The notes under the pieces were generated by a model. It did no database searches. It saw only the letters and a program-made list of their open reading frames with translations, and had not been told where the DNA came from. DNA of 64,000 nucleotides. Source: Phylloscopus collybita (lineage: Eukaryota; Chordata; Aves; Passeriformes; Phylloscopidae). The DNA lies in NCBI GenBank assembly GCA_027886175.1, contig JAJNNQ010000018.1, positions 20,255,001-20,319,000 of the forward strand. Reading direction: 5' to 3'. Made by a program: the position numbers and the translations under genes. Positions 11,156 through 22,250 of this stretch are shown in pieces; position 1 is the stretch's first letter; each line of letters starts with the position of its first letter.

Positions 11156-13199
11156 ACCTACTAATACATAGCCCTTATCAAAAGAGTTACTAAAATTAAT
11201 CAAACGGAAAAAACCAAAGCAGTAAGCAACTTACAAAGGTCAACATGTGTCATAGACTAAACCATACCATTATTACTGAGAGTTCAGGGCAATAATGGAG
11301 TTGGAAATTTTGTGACATTTATTTCGGATAAAAGTGAAAATGCAAGTTGTAATTCTGAAAGCCACTCATGCAATACCGGTTTGAGGTACATTTTTGCAAA
11401 ATTATTTCATGAAATAATTTTATTGGATTTTGTTTCCCAAGATTAGGGACATTTAAAATAAATCAATTTATTTAGTTTGTCTTCCACTCTTTTTCCCCCT
11501 GTTTTAGATTAAACATGTTTTCACATCGGATCAGACCACTAGACAAATTTGTATCCAGTGACTAACATGAAGTTGTAATATCCAATGTGTGAAGAACTGG
11601 AAAAATATAAAATACATCCAGCTAATTTTGCATTTGTTTTCCAAGAAAGATGTAATTCTGCAGAGGTTATTTCCAATAGCAGATTTTAATGAAATAAAAG
11701 CAATCTGTTGACATTTTTTTTTGTCTTGGGTAATTGAGCTGAATTACACAACACTCATAAAATAGGCAATAAATATGGAAAGTTAAATGCTCCCCCGTTT
11801 GTCCGTTCTTCCTCATTAGAAGACAATGAGACATTAGAAAGTGGTTAACCCTCTGCAAGTCAAAAATCTTTATGAAAGCTACCAATAAATTGCAAACAAC
11901 CAAGTTACCATGTCATAACAAATTACCTTTTCTCAGCTGACTCTTCTCAATTGATTCCTCACACACCCCCTACTCTTCTGCTATTGCAAAGTAATTTACT
12001 TCACATTTGCACATTTGGTCTGGAAGCAGATAGATAAAATGATCTTGCTGAAGTGGTGAATCATTCACAACAGTAGCAAGTTTGCATGTGAACAACTGTG
12101 CTGGAAGGACCCTGAGCAAATCCTCTCCCATCATGGGGTTTTTTCTGCCTGAGCGCAGAGCCAACTTTGGCACAGTGCAGCTGGTGACACTGGGAGAGGT
12201 CCCTGCAGCTCCAGTGGAAGGCTTACAAGGGCTGACCCATGGGAGCTAATTTCAGGCAGAAGCTCTTGAACTTGGTCCCTGCCCGAGTTACAGCTCCCAC
12301 CACAGCCAAGCTTATTCCTCACCATGGAGTCTCTGGTCTGGGACCCCAAATCATGGACAGACTTTTCAACTGGATGTCAGTTGTGATCAGGAACTTGCCT
12401 GATGCTCTGGTCTGGGGCATCCCTCCTGATTGTAAAGTAAATATTACTAGCTCTACCTCTCAATTTTTGGGTACGGCACTTTACGATATTTAGAAACACA
12501 TCAGATAGTAAATGTGACCCAGAAGGAGCTCTAACTGATTCAACAATGTGATCCATGTAGTCAGCAGCTTTAATTTTCATTTCATCAATGTAAACATATT
12601 TAATAAAATGGCAGATGGTACAATTCACCATATCACTGCCAAAAATTATTTGATCTCAACATGTTGATGATCAATTAACCTTTTACATTCCCTCTACTTT
12701 ATACAAAGTGCGCATTGTACACCTAAGACACATGGGTTTATTCCCATCTTTCTATTAGATGATTAAAGTAATAAATTGGCATGTAATAAAATGGAACACA
12801 ATAAACATTTGTGTTTATTGCTGAATATGGAATTGTTACTTTCCATACATTATAGAGAACAAATATCCACTTGATCAATATTTCTAATCATTATCAGAAA
12901 GCAGTTGTGAATATAGGTGACTTGAATAGCAGTTCAGACTGGAAAACAAACCTGAGGGGAGTTTTGAGGAGATTGTGTTTGAGAGCATCGCACCCCTCCC
13001 CCTGACACCCTTCCCATCTGAAAATAAACCCTCCCAAGTTTCAGAACACCTGCTGTGAAATCCGTGAAGGAAATCCTGCAGTGGTAAGATGTACTATTAG
13101 CAGTACCTGGTATTTTCATGTTAACGGCTGAGGAATCCATGCAGTGCAGGTAGCTCGGTTTGCAGGGGCAGTGCGAGCTGCAGGCTGGGCTCTGGGTGG
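11156..13199. other. noncoding sequence
   Basis: No gene recognised. The part 12120-12420 is richer in G+C than its surroundings and might be an unrecognised old retroelement piece. An 84-codon minus-strand open frame at 12377-12631 is discussed under findings. Confidence 0.5.
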
Positions 13200-13235
13200 G
13201 GGGAGCCCGAGGCAAGGGGCCAGGAACTGCCGGCC

Positions 13236-13250
13236 CTTTGCATAACAAAG
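13236..13250 (-). promoter_or_regulatory. OCT4-SOX2 type composite motif
   Basis: The minus strand reads CTTTGTTATGCAAAG. This is 14 of 15 bases of the POU5F1::SOX2 composite consensus CTTTGTTATGCAAAT: a SOX half (CTTTGTT) directly next to an octamer half (ATGCAAA). It sits inside a perfect 6-bp inverted repeat (CCTTTG..CAAAGG, 13235-13251), about 100 bases upstream of the TATA box. The match is directly visible; binding and activity are inferred. Confidence 0.55.
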
Positions 13251-13307
13251 GACGTGGTGGGCAGCCAGGTGAGAGACACATTCAGAGACACCGAGACACG
13301 GCAGGAG

Positions 13308-13312
13308 CCAAT
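13308..13312 (+). promoter_or_regulatory. CCAAT box
   Basis: AGCCAATGA lies 36 bases upstream of the TATA box, which is the usual place for an NF-Y site in a CCAAT/TATA promoter. Confidence 0.45.
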
Positions 13313-13347
13313 GACCACTGGGCTTTTGTAGGCTTAAACTGTGGGAG

Positions 13348-13354
13348 TATAAAA
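13348..13354 (+). promoter_or_regulatory. TATA box
   Basis: AGTATAAAAGCC is a near-consensus TATA box. Transcription would be expected to start about 28-32 bases downstream, near 13378-13382. Retroviral LTRs commonly have this form. Confidence 0.5.
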
Positions 13355-13629
13355 GCCCAGGTAGCCCTTTGCTCAGGGTCCTTTCTGAGACACCTGGCTC
13401 AAGCTGTTATTCTGTTGTTGCATCAAGATTGAATTTTTTTAAGGATCCGGAGGTCTGGTACTCTGTTATGAGAAACAGAGTTGAGCTGTTAAGGAAACCT
13501 TGTCTGACTGTGTGAGTGTGGGGTGTGTAGGAGGTCAAGTGGGCCACCTGTCCTGTCCCTGGAGCCACATGCTGTAAAGGGCCTTCAGTCCCAGCAATGA
13601 AAGTCTCTGATTGTGAAGTGTGACCGACC

Positions 13630-13644
13630 TGGGGGCTCCTGGAT
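13630..13644 (+). other. possible remnant of a proline-tRNA primer-binding site
   Basis: TGGGGGCTC followed by CTGGAT matches the proline-tRNA primer-binding site pattern TGGGGGCTC-GTC-CGGGAT if three bases are deleted, with one mismatch. It could occur by chance. Its position downstream of a TATA promoter is what makes it worth noting. Confidence 0.3.
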
Positions 13645-13645
13645 G

Positions 13646-16600
13646 CAGATAGGAATGCTTCCTTAACACAGTTCTGCATTTGCAACATTCACAGAAAACA
13701 TCTGATTCTCTTTCCTGTATTATCACGTCAGAATCTCCTAGTTATTTTAACTTTGAAGATAATTCCAAGCCATATGAGCATCCCAGTAAGAGGGAACATG
13801 GAGAGATTCAAAGTTAAAGCCTCGGTCTTCTGGTTTGAAAGCCTCTGTGGGGTTGCAACTCACAGACCTTGTTCAGATGTTAGTCTCAGCTTAGCTTCTG
13901 ATGGAGGGCAGTGAACTGCAGAAGGTTTCTATGCTATTTGACATGCATCTGGGACTTTCTGCAAGAAGAAAGGGATTGAAAACTGAAATTAGTTTTCTAC
14001 CCTGGAGAAATTTGTTGGTATAGAAAATAGCTGTCTCCATGTCTGTGCCCCTGGCTTTCTTAGCAGATTCCTGTGTGACTTGTCATTGGCATAAAGGCTT
14101 TCTGAGAGCTCTGCACACTGTGCCCCCTTGCATATGTAGCTGAATTTTCAGGCTTGAAATCCTCGAACATGGAGGCAATGTGAGGGTCAAGCAGGCTTTT
14201 ATTAGGTAATAACTGATTGATTGCCTCTATAGAAGCTAGTATCACGTACAAATGCTATGGTTATTAGTCTTGAGGAGTTTTGGTTGTTGCAGTCTGCTCC
14301 CCTACAGCTGAGGCTGGTGCTAGTCATTACAGAAGAGAAATCAGTATCTGTCTTATTTAAGTATTCCTTGTCTAACATCCTTCATCTCTGGTTCCCCTGG
14401 AACTGATGAGTTCACAAAGAAAAATATCCCCTCAGACACTCACCTCAGATGGGGTACCAGTGCATTTAGCACTAGCATTATCAACTAAATATTAATGCCT
14501 AGCTATTGAGCCTCAATTAGAAGTCAGTATATAATAACTGTAGAGGTGTATGGAGAGCTGCTGAACTCTGTCTCAGCTGTAAATGGTGTGAAGAGCACTC
14601 CCTGTCTGTCAGGCTTGCAAGCCATTACCAGCTCTGCCATTTTGGCTTTGCATACTGGGAATGTTCACATGGCTGAAAGCTACCTCAAGAGGGGTGGTTC
14701 CTCAGGCCTGGCCACTAGCTGAAGCCTTGTTCCTGTCCCTTTGCATTCATATATCTTAAAAAACAAGTTCAGTTTCATGATGTGAGCTCTTGCCTAGGCT
14801 ATATTCTGCCTAAATGTGTTTTATTTTGATTTAAGTAGATCTGAAAACATGTGAACGCCAGATTTCTTGGCTGCTAACACTATCTCAGAATCCGAATAAG
14901 CTGTCTATGTAGATAAATTTTTGGAGAGAGCATTGAAAGCAAGTTGTTTTCAACCCATGAGATTTTTAATAAACTGAGTAGCTTTGTGTAGCATATAATG
15001 AGATGGCTTTCAATGTTTCTGGCCATTCCAAGTGGGAGATTATTCTGAAGAGTGTGTTTCTTCTCCTGGGAAAAGAGAAGGAATTCTTCCAGCTACAGAA
15101 TGGGAAATGTCATATTCTCTTCCAGTAAAACATGGAAGCCTTATGCTCTTAAGTAAGTGTTTGCCAGGGGATTCTGAATGACTGCAATATCCTATAAGTG
15201 AAATGTTATCTATGTGTCCAAGGAAGAACAACTCAAATAATTTACACTTTGTTTTAAACTACATTTGCTAATATTTATGCAAAAAAAAGACACAAATTAT
15301 TTTTAACTTACTCAACCCCCCAAAAAATCTTCCACACAAGCACTTGTAATGACCTTTCTTGATGATAAAAGCTCCACACCAGAAAACCAAAATGTTGGTT
15401 TTGTGCAAAAGTTACTGTTCAAAGTAAGAATCTTAAAAAATAACTTTTGGGTTTAATATCTGTTCACAGTATCTGGACAAGCACTAACCATACATGCGAA
15501 CACTTGAAAGACACTAAGGACACACTTTTCTACTCATGCACTTAAACCAAACACACTATCAGAGTGCACATAATCTATTTTGAGATGTCCTCTCTAATTA
15601 TGCATTTTCTTCACCAAGGTTCAAGTAAGATAACATAGCTGAAATAATCCTGCAGAATTCATAGCCCTGCAGATTAAGGCCTTAAACAGCTATATAATTC
15701 TGTGAGTTTCTCGTAATCTACCTTTTTCCCCTTTTTACCTCTGCCAAGGAAGTGCCAAAAAAAACATTAAAAAGTCTCAAAGTCCTCAAAACACTGAAAT
15801 CAAACTTAATTCTAAACCCTTCATATAAAATATGATGTTCTGCTGAACAAGCAAGAATGAAGGAATGAAATTCTTAGGAAAAGCTTCTTTCATTTTTTTC
15901 CATCTGGAAAGAAAGAAAACAATATCCCATAATGTATGTCTTCTTAAGTGTTTTGTAACCCAAGTCAGTTGATTGAAGATACTTGAGTAGTTATAGCATA
16001 GTTCTGTCATTTTTGAGGAAAGCTTTTATGCTGGCCCATTACATAAATGAAGTCTTAAGAGAATTTTTACACTGATTTCTGCTTGAGGTTCTCATTGGAC
16101 ATTAGTTAATTAAACAAGTCCCAGTCCTACAAAAACCTGATTTTACTTTACTGGTCCAACTGATGCAAAATGATCTATAAAAGTCTGAAAATTCCTTAAA
16201 TTGAGCTCTGAGTATTTCCTAAATACATAAATAAACAGAGACACTACTTTGAAACCATGCAGAGCTCTGGATGTTCAAAAACCTTGCTGCATTAGACCTT
16301 TACTGGTATTTATTAATGTTTCAATTTTCATTACATTTAATCTGAAATGTAAATGGCAAACTGTCTTCTCTGCAAACATCAGTGACAGACACCAAAGTCC
16401 CTACCCCCAAATGATTTAGACTATACTTAGGTTTTTGCTTTCTGTAAATTGAGTTCAGAGATGGAAGAGAATGAAGCGACAGCTACAGTGTGTTCCCTCA
16501 TATTGTGGTAAAGATTATGCTACTCAGTATTTGCAATTAGATAGCTGCCTTCAGCTTTAATAACTCTTCTTCCTTCTTAATTATTTTTGATCAGTGTGAT

Positions 16601-17223
16601 CTTCCCAGGCATGTATGAGGCAATTTTGTTGGGTATGAGAAAGGTGTTCTCTGGCATCAGCAACTCTATGACTGGTGTGACTGCTAATAAAATAAATTTT
16701 AAAAAATGGCAAGCCTGCTAATTGTGAATGATTTCCTTTCTCATCCCAAGCTGATGGAGGAATAATTTTGATGAAGGATTCAGAGTCAGGAAGCATCAAG
16801 TGAGTTCACTCCAGATTAATGTCCCTTTCCAAAAGCAAATAGTTGCTTCTGAAGTATGCAGCTGAATTTTATCTGCCCTATTCATGGTGGGATGAGTAGG
16901 CCATATATTTGTAGACATTTAATTTAATCAATGCAATTTAATTATGTTTTGATGCAAAACCACCTGTGACCTTCCATCTGCTAACAAAATTCACTCATCC
17001 CTGCACATATGCACAGAGTCTTAAAAAAACCAAAAATCATTGTATTCCTGAAGGTATAAAGGAAATAAGGTTTCTGACTATTGCAGCTGGATGTATCTAC
17101 TCATACAGTCTTTCCAGAGAACTGGTAGACAGAAGCTTGCTACCTGGATTGCCTTAAAAGAAAGTTGAGAAGCATCCATTCAGAGAAAATTAAAATTGCC
17201 TAGGTGAGCTGATGGAAGCCAAG
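13646..17223. other. noncoding sequence
   Basis: No gene or known repeat recognised. If 13200-13645 is an LTR, no retroviral gag or pol frame follows it, so it would be a solo LTR plus a short leader, or an internal region decayed beyond recognition. Confidence 0.5.
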
Positions 17224-17279
17224 GTGATGAAAATGATGTATTTCAGTTTCAGTGATGAAAGTGATGTATTTCAGTTTGA
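17224..17279. repeat. 28-bp tandem duplication
   Basis: GTGATGAAAATGATGTATTT plus eight more bases is repeated immediately, with two mismatches (17224-17251 and 17252-17279). Confidence 0.9.
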
Positions 17280-17682
17280 GCTGTGCAGGAGAGGAGATGT
17301 ATTAAATGTGGCTTCAGGAGTATAACTTCTTTTTTCCATAGAAACTTTTTAAACTACTAAGCAAAAACAAAATCTTGTATGGTCTCTTTTCAGGAAAAAA
17401 TGTTGAAAGTAATCAGAGAGTGATGGCTTCTGTGCCATCCCTACCTGCCAACAGAGACCAGGAGAATAATTTCTTGTTAAACCAAAGGATGCACAAATTG
17501 ATACCAGCCCACACCAGATAGGTAATGTGTGGGACTGAGAGTCTGATCCCTATTTAGTCCAGAGTGAAACTGGATTCTCAAGGGTCTTCTCAGGTTTACT
17601 CTTTCACTCTGAAAAGCTGTCCCTAATAATTATTAAAAATTAAAATTTAGAAGGCCATTAAAAAGATAGAACTTAATTTCTG

Positions 17683-17699
17683 AAAAAAAAAAAAAAAAA
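17683..17699. repeat. poly(A) tract, 17 bases
   Basis: Uninterrupted run of 17 A. No retroposon body is recognised beside it. Confidence 0.9.
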
Positions 17700-18045
17700 T
17701 CAAGATTTTGGCGACATTTCTTGTTCCGGTCAAATTAAAGTCAAAATAGGGAGAATTTGGATGGAATATAAAGTGATGCATATTTCATGCTGATAATCAC
17801 CAAAGCAAAATGTTGCTATTTGTAATGTCAGCAAAAGATTGGACAGTTTTAGAAGACATTTCTCATCGATCAGCTAAGTTATAGTGCTCTTTACTAGTAG
17901 TAAAGATTTTGAATTAATTAAAAATTTTGATTTAATTAAAAATATTTCCTAATTTACTTACCTGCTTGTATTAAAATCATACTTCCAAGAATCTCAAAGT
18001 AATATAATAATTTGGTAAGTACCCTGCTTTTGGGGGAGGAGGTTG

Positions 18046-18112
18046 TGGGAGGTTGTTTTTTTGTTTGCTTGTTTGCGTGTTTGTTTTGTTTTTGTTTTGT
18101 TTGGGGTTATTT
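18046..18112. repeat. T/G-rich low-complexity tract
   Basis: Irregular TTTG/GTTT units on the plus strand. Lysine/threonine/glutamine-rich open frames on the opposite strand come from this tract and are not genes. Confidence 0.85.
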
Positions 18113-18711
18113 TTTGGAGATTGCAATATAATGAAGTTACTGGGATCTCACAGAAAAGTCTGTGACCAAGATTAGGAGAAAATCTGAGTTTCCTGTAAGC
18201 CAGTCCTGGGACACTCAGCCAGTAATTATAATTCTGAAACAGAAAATAAAATGAGTACTGGATCTCAAACAAAATTCCTTTCCTCAGTATTAAATAGGAA
18301 GGAAGTCCAGGCTCCTCTGGCTGTAGACAGAATGGGCTTTTTACTACTGAAACAGAATTGTCCTAGACTGTTGTTTCTTTCCAACAAGGTGTAAGCAGAA
18401 CTCTGCCAGTTAAAGAAAGTCTTTTCATACTTCCTAGTTGGTGTCATAGTTACTGTTTTTTTCTTCAATAAATAAGAAGTAAAATGCTCCATTCTCATTT
18501 CCTATTGATATGTTCTCAGACACATGATTGCCTCTTTCAACTAGAGAACCTGAAAGTTTTTCAAAAGTACATGTAACCCACAGACTGAAATAAAAAGAAA
18601 AATAAAAATAAAGAAATCTCCACACCTTTCAATACAGAATTTAAAAAATATCAGTGTCTCTTGATAAAAGAAATGCAGCTTTTGAATTGAATGAGGCATT
18701 GAAACTGAATG

Positions 18712-18902
18712 TTCTCTCCTTCTTTCTCTCCCTCTCTCTACTCTCCCCCCCGCCTCCCTTTTGCTGTTTTGGGGTTTAGGTTTGGGGGTTTTTTTGCTAG
18801 GTTGGTTGGGTTTTTTGTGGGTTTTTTTGTTTGTTTGGTTGGTTGGGTTTTTATTGTTTTGTTGGTTTGTTGGGGTTTTTTGGTAGTTTTTGTAGGTTTT
18901 TT
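18712..18902. repeat. pyrimidine tract followed by G/T-rich low-complexity tract
   Basis: About 50 bases of nearly pure C/T (18712-18762, including a C7 run) pass directly into about 140 bases of GGTTTTTT/GGTTGG-like G/T sequence. The long open frames on both strands here are low-complexity artefacts. Confidence 0.85.
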
Positions 18903-20741
18903 CCATACTTAGCTAGATCCCATTAGTAAAAAATAGAGGGGTAAAAAAAGACTATCTAGATGAATGAGAAAAGATAAAAATGTTTAAAAGACATTTTTAG
19001 TGACAAATAAGAAGATGAACTGTTGCATCAACTTTGTGATTTTTTGAATACTGTCTATTTCTAGGGTTTTTGTTGGATAAAGAATAGCTTTCATTTGTGA
19101 GATAAAAAGGACAAATTCATCTTGAGCTGTATTCCCCTGCAGCTTATATATTTTCATATACTGATATAATTTGGAACTACAATCTAATCATAATTCAGTT
19201 CCTGTCTTTAGTAAAAGCATGTGCCTCTAATTTGCAATCAATTTCTACACTTGACACATGGAAATAATGAATGTCCTCATCTAAAGCTGGAGACAAAGGG
19301 AGAAAGGAGTGTGCAGCACTTTGTAGGCTGGAAAGTCTGGGTATTTGCTTCTCCTAGGCTTTGGAGCCTGGGCATCTAAATCATGCTAATATTGTGATAT
19401 AATCATTGTGTGAATAAAGAATCTCTGTTTAAAGTTTTCCCTTATCTCCTTTGAACAGACAACATGAATAATTGCATAAACATGAGTGAGAATTCAGTAG
19501 CACCAGTTGATGATGTGGGGTCTGACAGTGTGTAAAGTATGAAATGTTATGCAGTTTCCAAAAGCAGGTATTTGTGGACATATTCATCTCTACATGTGTG
19601 TCATAGCTGCTATTATTTTTCTCATGCTTGTCTTTTACTGAATAAAAACGTAAAAGAAACAGTATCTGGAAATAATAATTGTCAAAAATAAATATGTTGT
19701 TTTAATTTGCATTCTTTTCAAGAAGTCTCATGCCTGATTTTCAAGGCATAGCTGTAAAACTAATTTCCCAGTGTGTAGAGATCTTGGTGAAGGCTTTCTC
19801 TGCTAAGCCACTGAATTTAAGAAGACTACATTACAGTGCATCACAAAGATGTCATCTTAAGTTTTTGTTCCACTCCTTTGTTTTAGATTGAATGAGATAA
19901 GTTTATGCATTTACCATGGCTTTTTAATGTGTATTTTATTCTGGTAATGGCTGAGATCTCCAGACATGACCAGGATCCTCTTTCTGTTAAGCCAAATATA
20001 AACAGAATTATGAGCCTCGCTTTAAAAAGCTTTTAGATAAGTATATCAAGTAAAGAGGGAACAAATGAACAGAGCACAATGCAATTGAAACAATTCTGTG
20101 CTAGGGATGTCTACCAACAGAATACCCTCTGTAGTTCTAGGAAAAGAGGATATGTTTTCTCACTTGCAGCTGTGAAGGTCTAAACACCTGCTGAAGAGGA
20201 GGAAGACAGAGATGATATTTCTTGACCATTTCGCCTGTCACTAATGAAATCACTGCTAGGTTGGAACATGGAACCTGCTTGACAGCAGCACCAGATTATA
20301 AAAATGAAAAAGAGAAGTCCTGCAAGGAACTGGTGCAGCAAACACACTTGAATTAAAAAAAAAAATCTGCAGCTACCTCCACTAAAATCTGGCCAGCTCA
20401 CTACAGCTGACATCTCTGCACTTGTGGCTTTAGGATTTCCTCTAATCTCTGCAATAATATAACAATAGTAGATACTTAGTGCTACACATCAAGAATTTTC
20501 TCTAGTCAAGAATTGGTCAATAGCAAGGGCATTAAAAGGAATACTCCACAGTTAGTACAAATCATGATGGCTTAGACTTCCACAAATAAGATTTTAAACT
20601 GTAATGAATATTAAAAAAAGTTTTGTAAGAAGAATCCTGAGGCCTTTCTGAATAATTTTTCCTACTGCAACATAAATAATCTTATAGTTATTCCCCCTAA
20701 GAAATATGTACAGGTTAATTATGCAAAAGCTTACAGATGCC
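18903..20741. other. noncoding sequence
   Basis: AT-rich. No gene or repeat family is recognised. Confidence 0.55.
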
Positions 20742-20756
20742 TTTTTTTTTTTTTTT
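20742..20756. repeat. poly(T) tract, 15 bases
   Basis: Uninterrupted run of 15 T. Confidence 0.9.
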
Positions 20757-20957
20757 CTTAATAAGCACGGTTACTAGCTGGGGCTGAATGCTATGGGATA
20801 TAATTTATAGTCATAGAAGTCACTTCCAACAAAAGCCTGATGAAAGAGAGGTGGCATAACTGCTCATAAGGGTGATGTATTGTAATATTAATCAAGAAAA
20901 TAGATGCCATATAAAAGCAAAAGGTCAGCTACTGTGAGATGTAGGGGAAAAGAGTGC

Positions 20958-21536
20958 ATCATAGAATCATAGAATATCCTGAGCTGGAATGGGCTCACAA
21001 GGGATAATTGATGTGCCTGAGACCTTTGTGCAAATGCTCCTCGAACTTTGTCAGGTTTGGTGTTACAGCTGCTTCCCTGGGAAGCCTGTTCCAATTTACA
21101 ACCACCCTCTGGGTGAAGAACCATGTCCTAGCATGTAATTTAATCTCCCCAGTCACAGATTCATGCCATTCCCTCAAGTCCTGTCACTGGTCACCACAGA
21201 GAAGGGATTGGTACCTGTCCCACTACTTCCCCTCATGAGTCTCCTCCAAGATGAACAAGACTGACCTCAGCTGCTCCTCATATGGTTTCTCTTCCAGACC
21301 CTTCACCGTCTTTGTAACTCTCCTTTGATGTTTTCTTCCTTCCTAATATTCTTATATTGCAGTGCCCAAAACAGCACATAGAACTTGAGATGAAGCTGCA
21401 TCAGCACAGAGTAGAGCAGGACAATCCCCTCCTTCAACTGGCTCATAATGCTGTGCCTGATGCACCCCAGGATGTAATTTTCCCTTTTGGCTGTCACAGA
21501 GCAGTGCTGACTCATATTCAACCTGCCATTGGCCAG
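20958..21536 (-). mobile_element. CR1 LINE 3' end with ORF2 C-terminal remnant, antisense
   Basis: The plus strand opens with CATCATAGAATCATAGAAT, the reverse complement of the CR1 3' terminal ATTCTATGATTCTATGAT repeat. The first 300 bases follow the CR1 tail. Minus-strand frame 20995-21177 encodes a C-terminal reverse-transcriptase-like segment including GEIKLHARTWFFTQRVVV and NWNRLPRE. This resembles the CR1 pattern TRxFFTQRVVxxWNRLPxEVV. The segment 21240-21530 matches the common CR1 region around 'CCAGACCCTTCACC', 'GTGCCCAAAAC' and 'CTGACTCATATTCA'. The copy is 5'-truncated, as usual for CR1, and its truncated end lies at or under the LTR that begins at 21547. Confidence 0.85.
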
Positions 21537-21546
21537 GATATAGGCA

Positions 21547-22113
21547 TGCTGCTTTCAGCTGGGCCAGAGTTAATTCTCTTCACAGTGGCTGGTATGGGGC
21601 TGTGCTTAGGATTTGTGCCAAGCACAGGGTTGATAACAGAGAGATGTTTTTGTTATTGCTGAGCAGGGCTTACACACAGCCAAGGCCTTTTCTGCTTTTT
21701 GTACTGCCACACTGGTGAGGAAGTTGGGGTGCAGGGGAGGTTGGAAGTAGACACTGCCAGAACAGGTGACCCCCACTGACCAAAGGGATACCCCAGACCA
21801 AATGACATAATTCTCAATATAGAAAGTGGGGGGAAGAAGAAGGAAGGGGGGAACATTTGAAGACTTTTCTTGACTTGTTGTTCCAAGTCAGTGTTACCTG
21901 TGACAGGGAGATGAACACCTGCCAGGCATGGGAAGCAGTGAATTCCTTGTTTTGCTTTGCTTGTGTGTTTTTTCTTTCCCTATTAAACTGTTTTATCTCA
22001 GCTCATGGGTTTTCTAACTTCTACCTTTCCAGTTATTTCCCTGGTTTCTCTGCAGGGGGAGTGAATGAGTGGCTGCCTGGGGCTTGGCTGCTGGCTGGAG
22101 TTAAACCACAACA
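21547..22113 (+). mobile_element. solo LTR, avian ERVL type (plus orientation)
   Basis: The LTR begins TGCTGCTTTCAGCTGGGCCA and ends GTTAAACCACAACA, matching the avian LTR form 'GCTGGGCCAGAGTTAATT .. GGGTTAAACCACGACA'. Internal landmarks in order: 'TTCACAGTGGCTGGTATGGGGCTGTG', 'GATGTTTTTGTTATTGCTGAGCAG', a decayed TATA box (21818-21825), ATTAAA at 21982-21987, and the U5 segment TTATCTCAGCTCATGGG (21993-22009). The heptamer ATATAGG lies two bases before the start (21538-21544) and three bases after the end (22117-22123). It may be a target-site duplication with slightly decayed LTR ends. No internal proviral genes are present, so it is a solo LTR. Together with the 2647-3592 LTR it shows two related families in this window. 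Confidence 0.85.
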
Positions 22114-22234
22114 AAAATATAGGAGGTGAGCATTTAAGACACTTTAACTGTATATTACCTTTCAAGGAAGAGGTTCCTGAAAGTATGAACTAAAAGCGTG
22201 ATTGGTATCACTAAAATTAGTCAGAATTTGAGTC
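22114..22234. other. noncoding sequence
   Basis: Short unique stretch to the right of the LTR. It shows no continuation of the CR1 element lying to the left of the LTR. Confidence 0.5.
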
Positions 22235-22250
22235 TTTTTTTTTTTTTTTT
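22235..22250. repeat. poly(T) tract, 16 bases
   Basis: Uninterrupted run of 16 T. Confidence 0.9.

Larger units (their letters stand above)
13200..13645 (+). mobile_element. promoter-like block; possible decayed ERV1-type LTR with 5' leader start
   Basis: This GC-richer island in AT-rich sequence carries, in promoter order on the plus strand, an OCT-SOX composite motif (13236-13250), a CCAAT box (13308-13312) and a TATA box (13348-13354). The predicted start site is near 13380. About 250 bases on, 13630-13644 reads TGGGGGCTC then CTGGAT. This resembles the proline-tRNA primer-binding site of gamma-like retroviruses with three bases lost. The stretch before it (GTCTCTGATTGTGAAG) is loosely like their U5 end. 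U3-R-U5-PBS is therefore a coherent reading. I cannot identify a clean LTR start, a CA end, or a polyadenylation signal. The alternative is a host promoter, for example of a noncoding RNA. Confidence 0.35.

Noticed and set aside
18541..18912. 120-codon K/N/P/T-rich frame (minus) and F/G/V-rich frame (plus)
   Set aside because: Both are translations of the pyrimidine and G/T low-complexity tracts.
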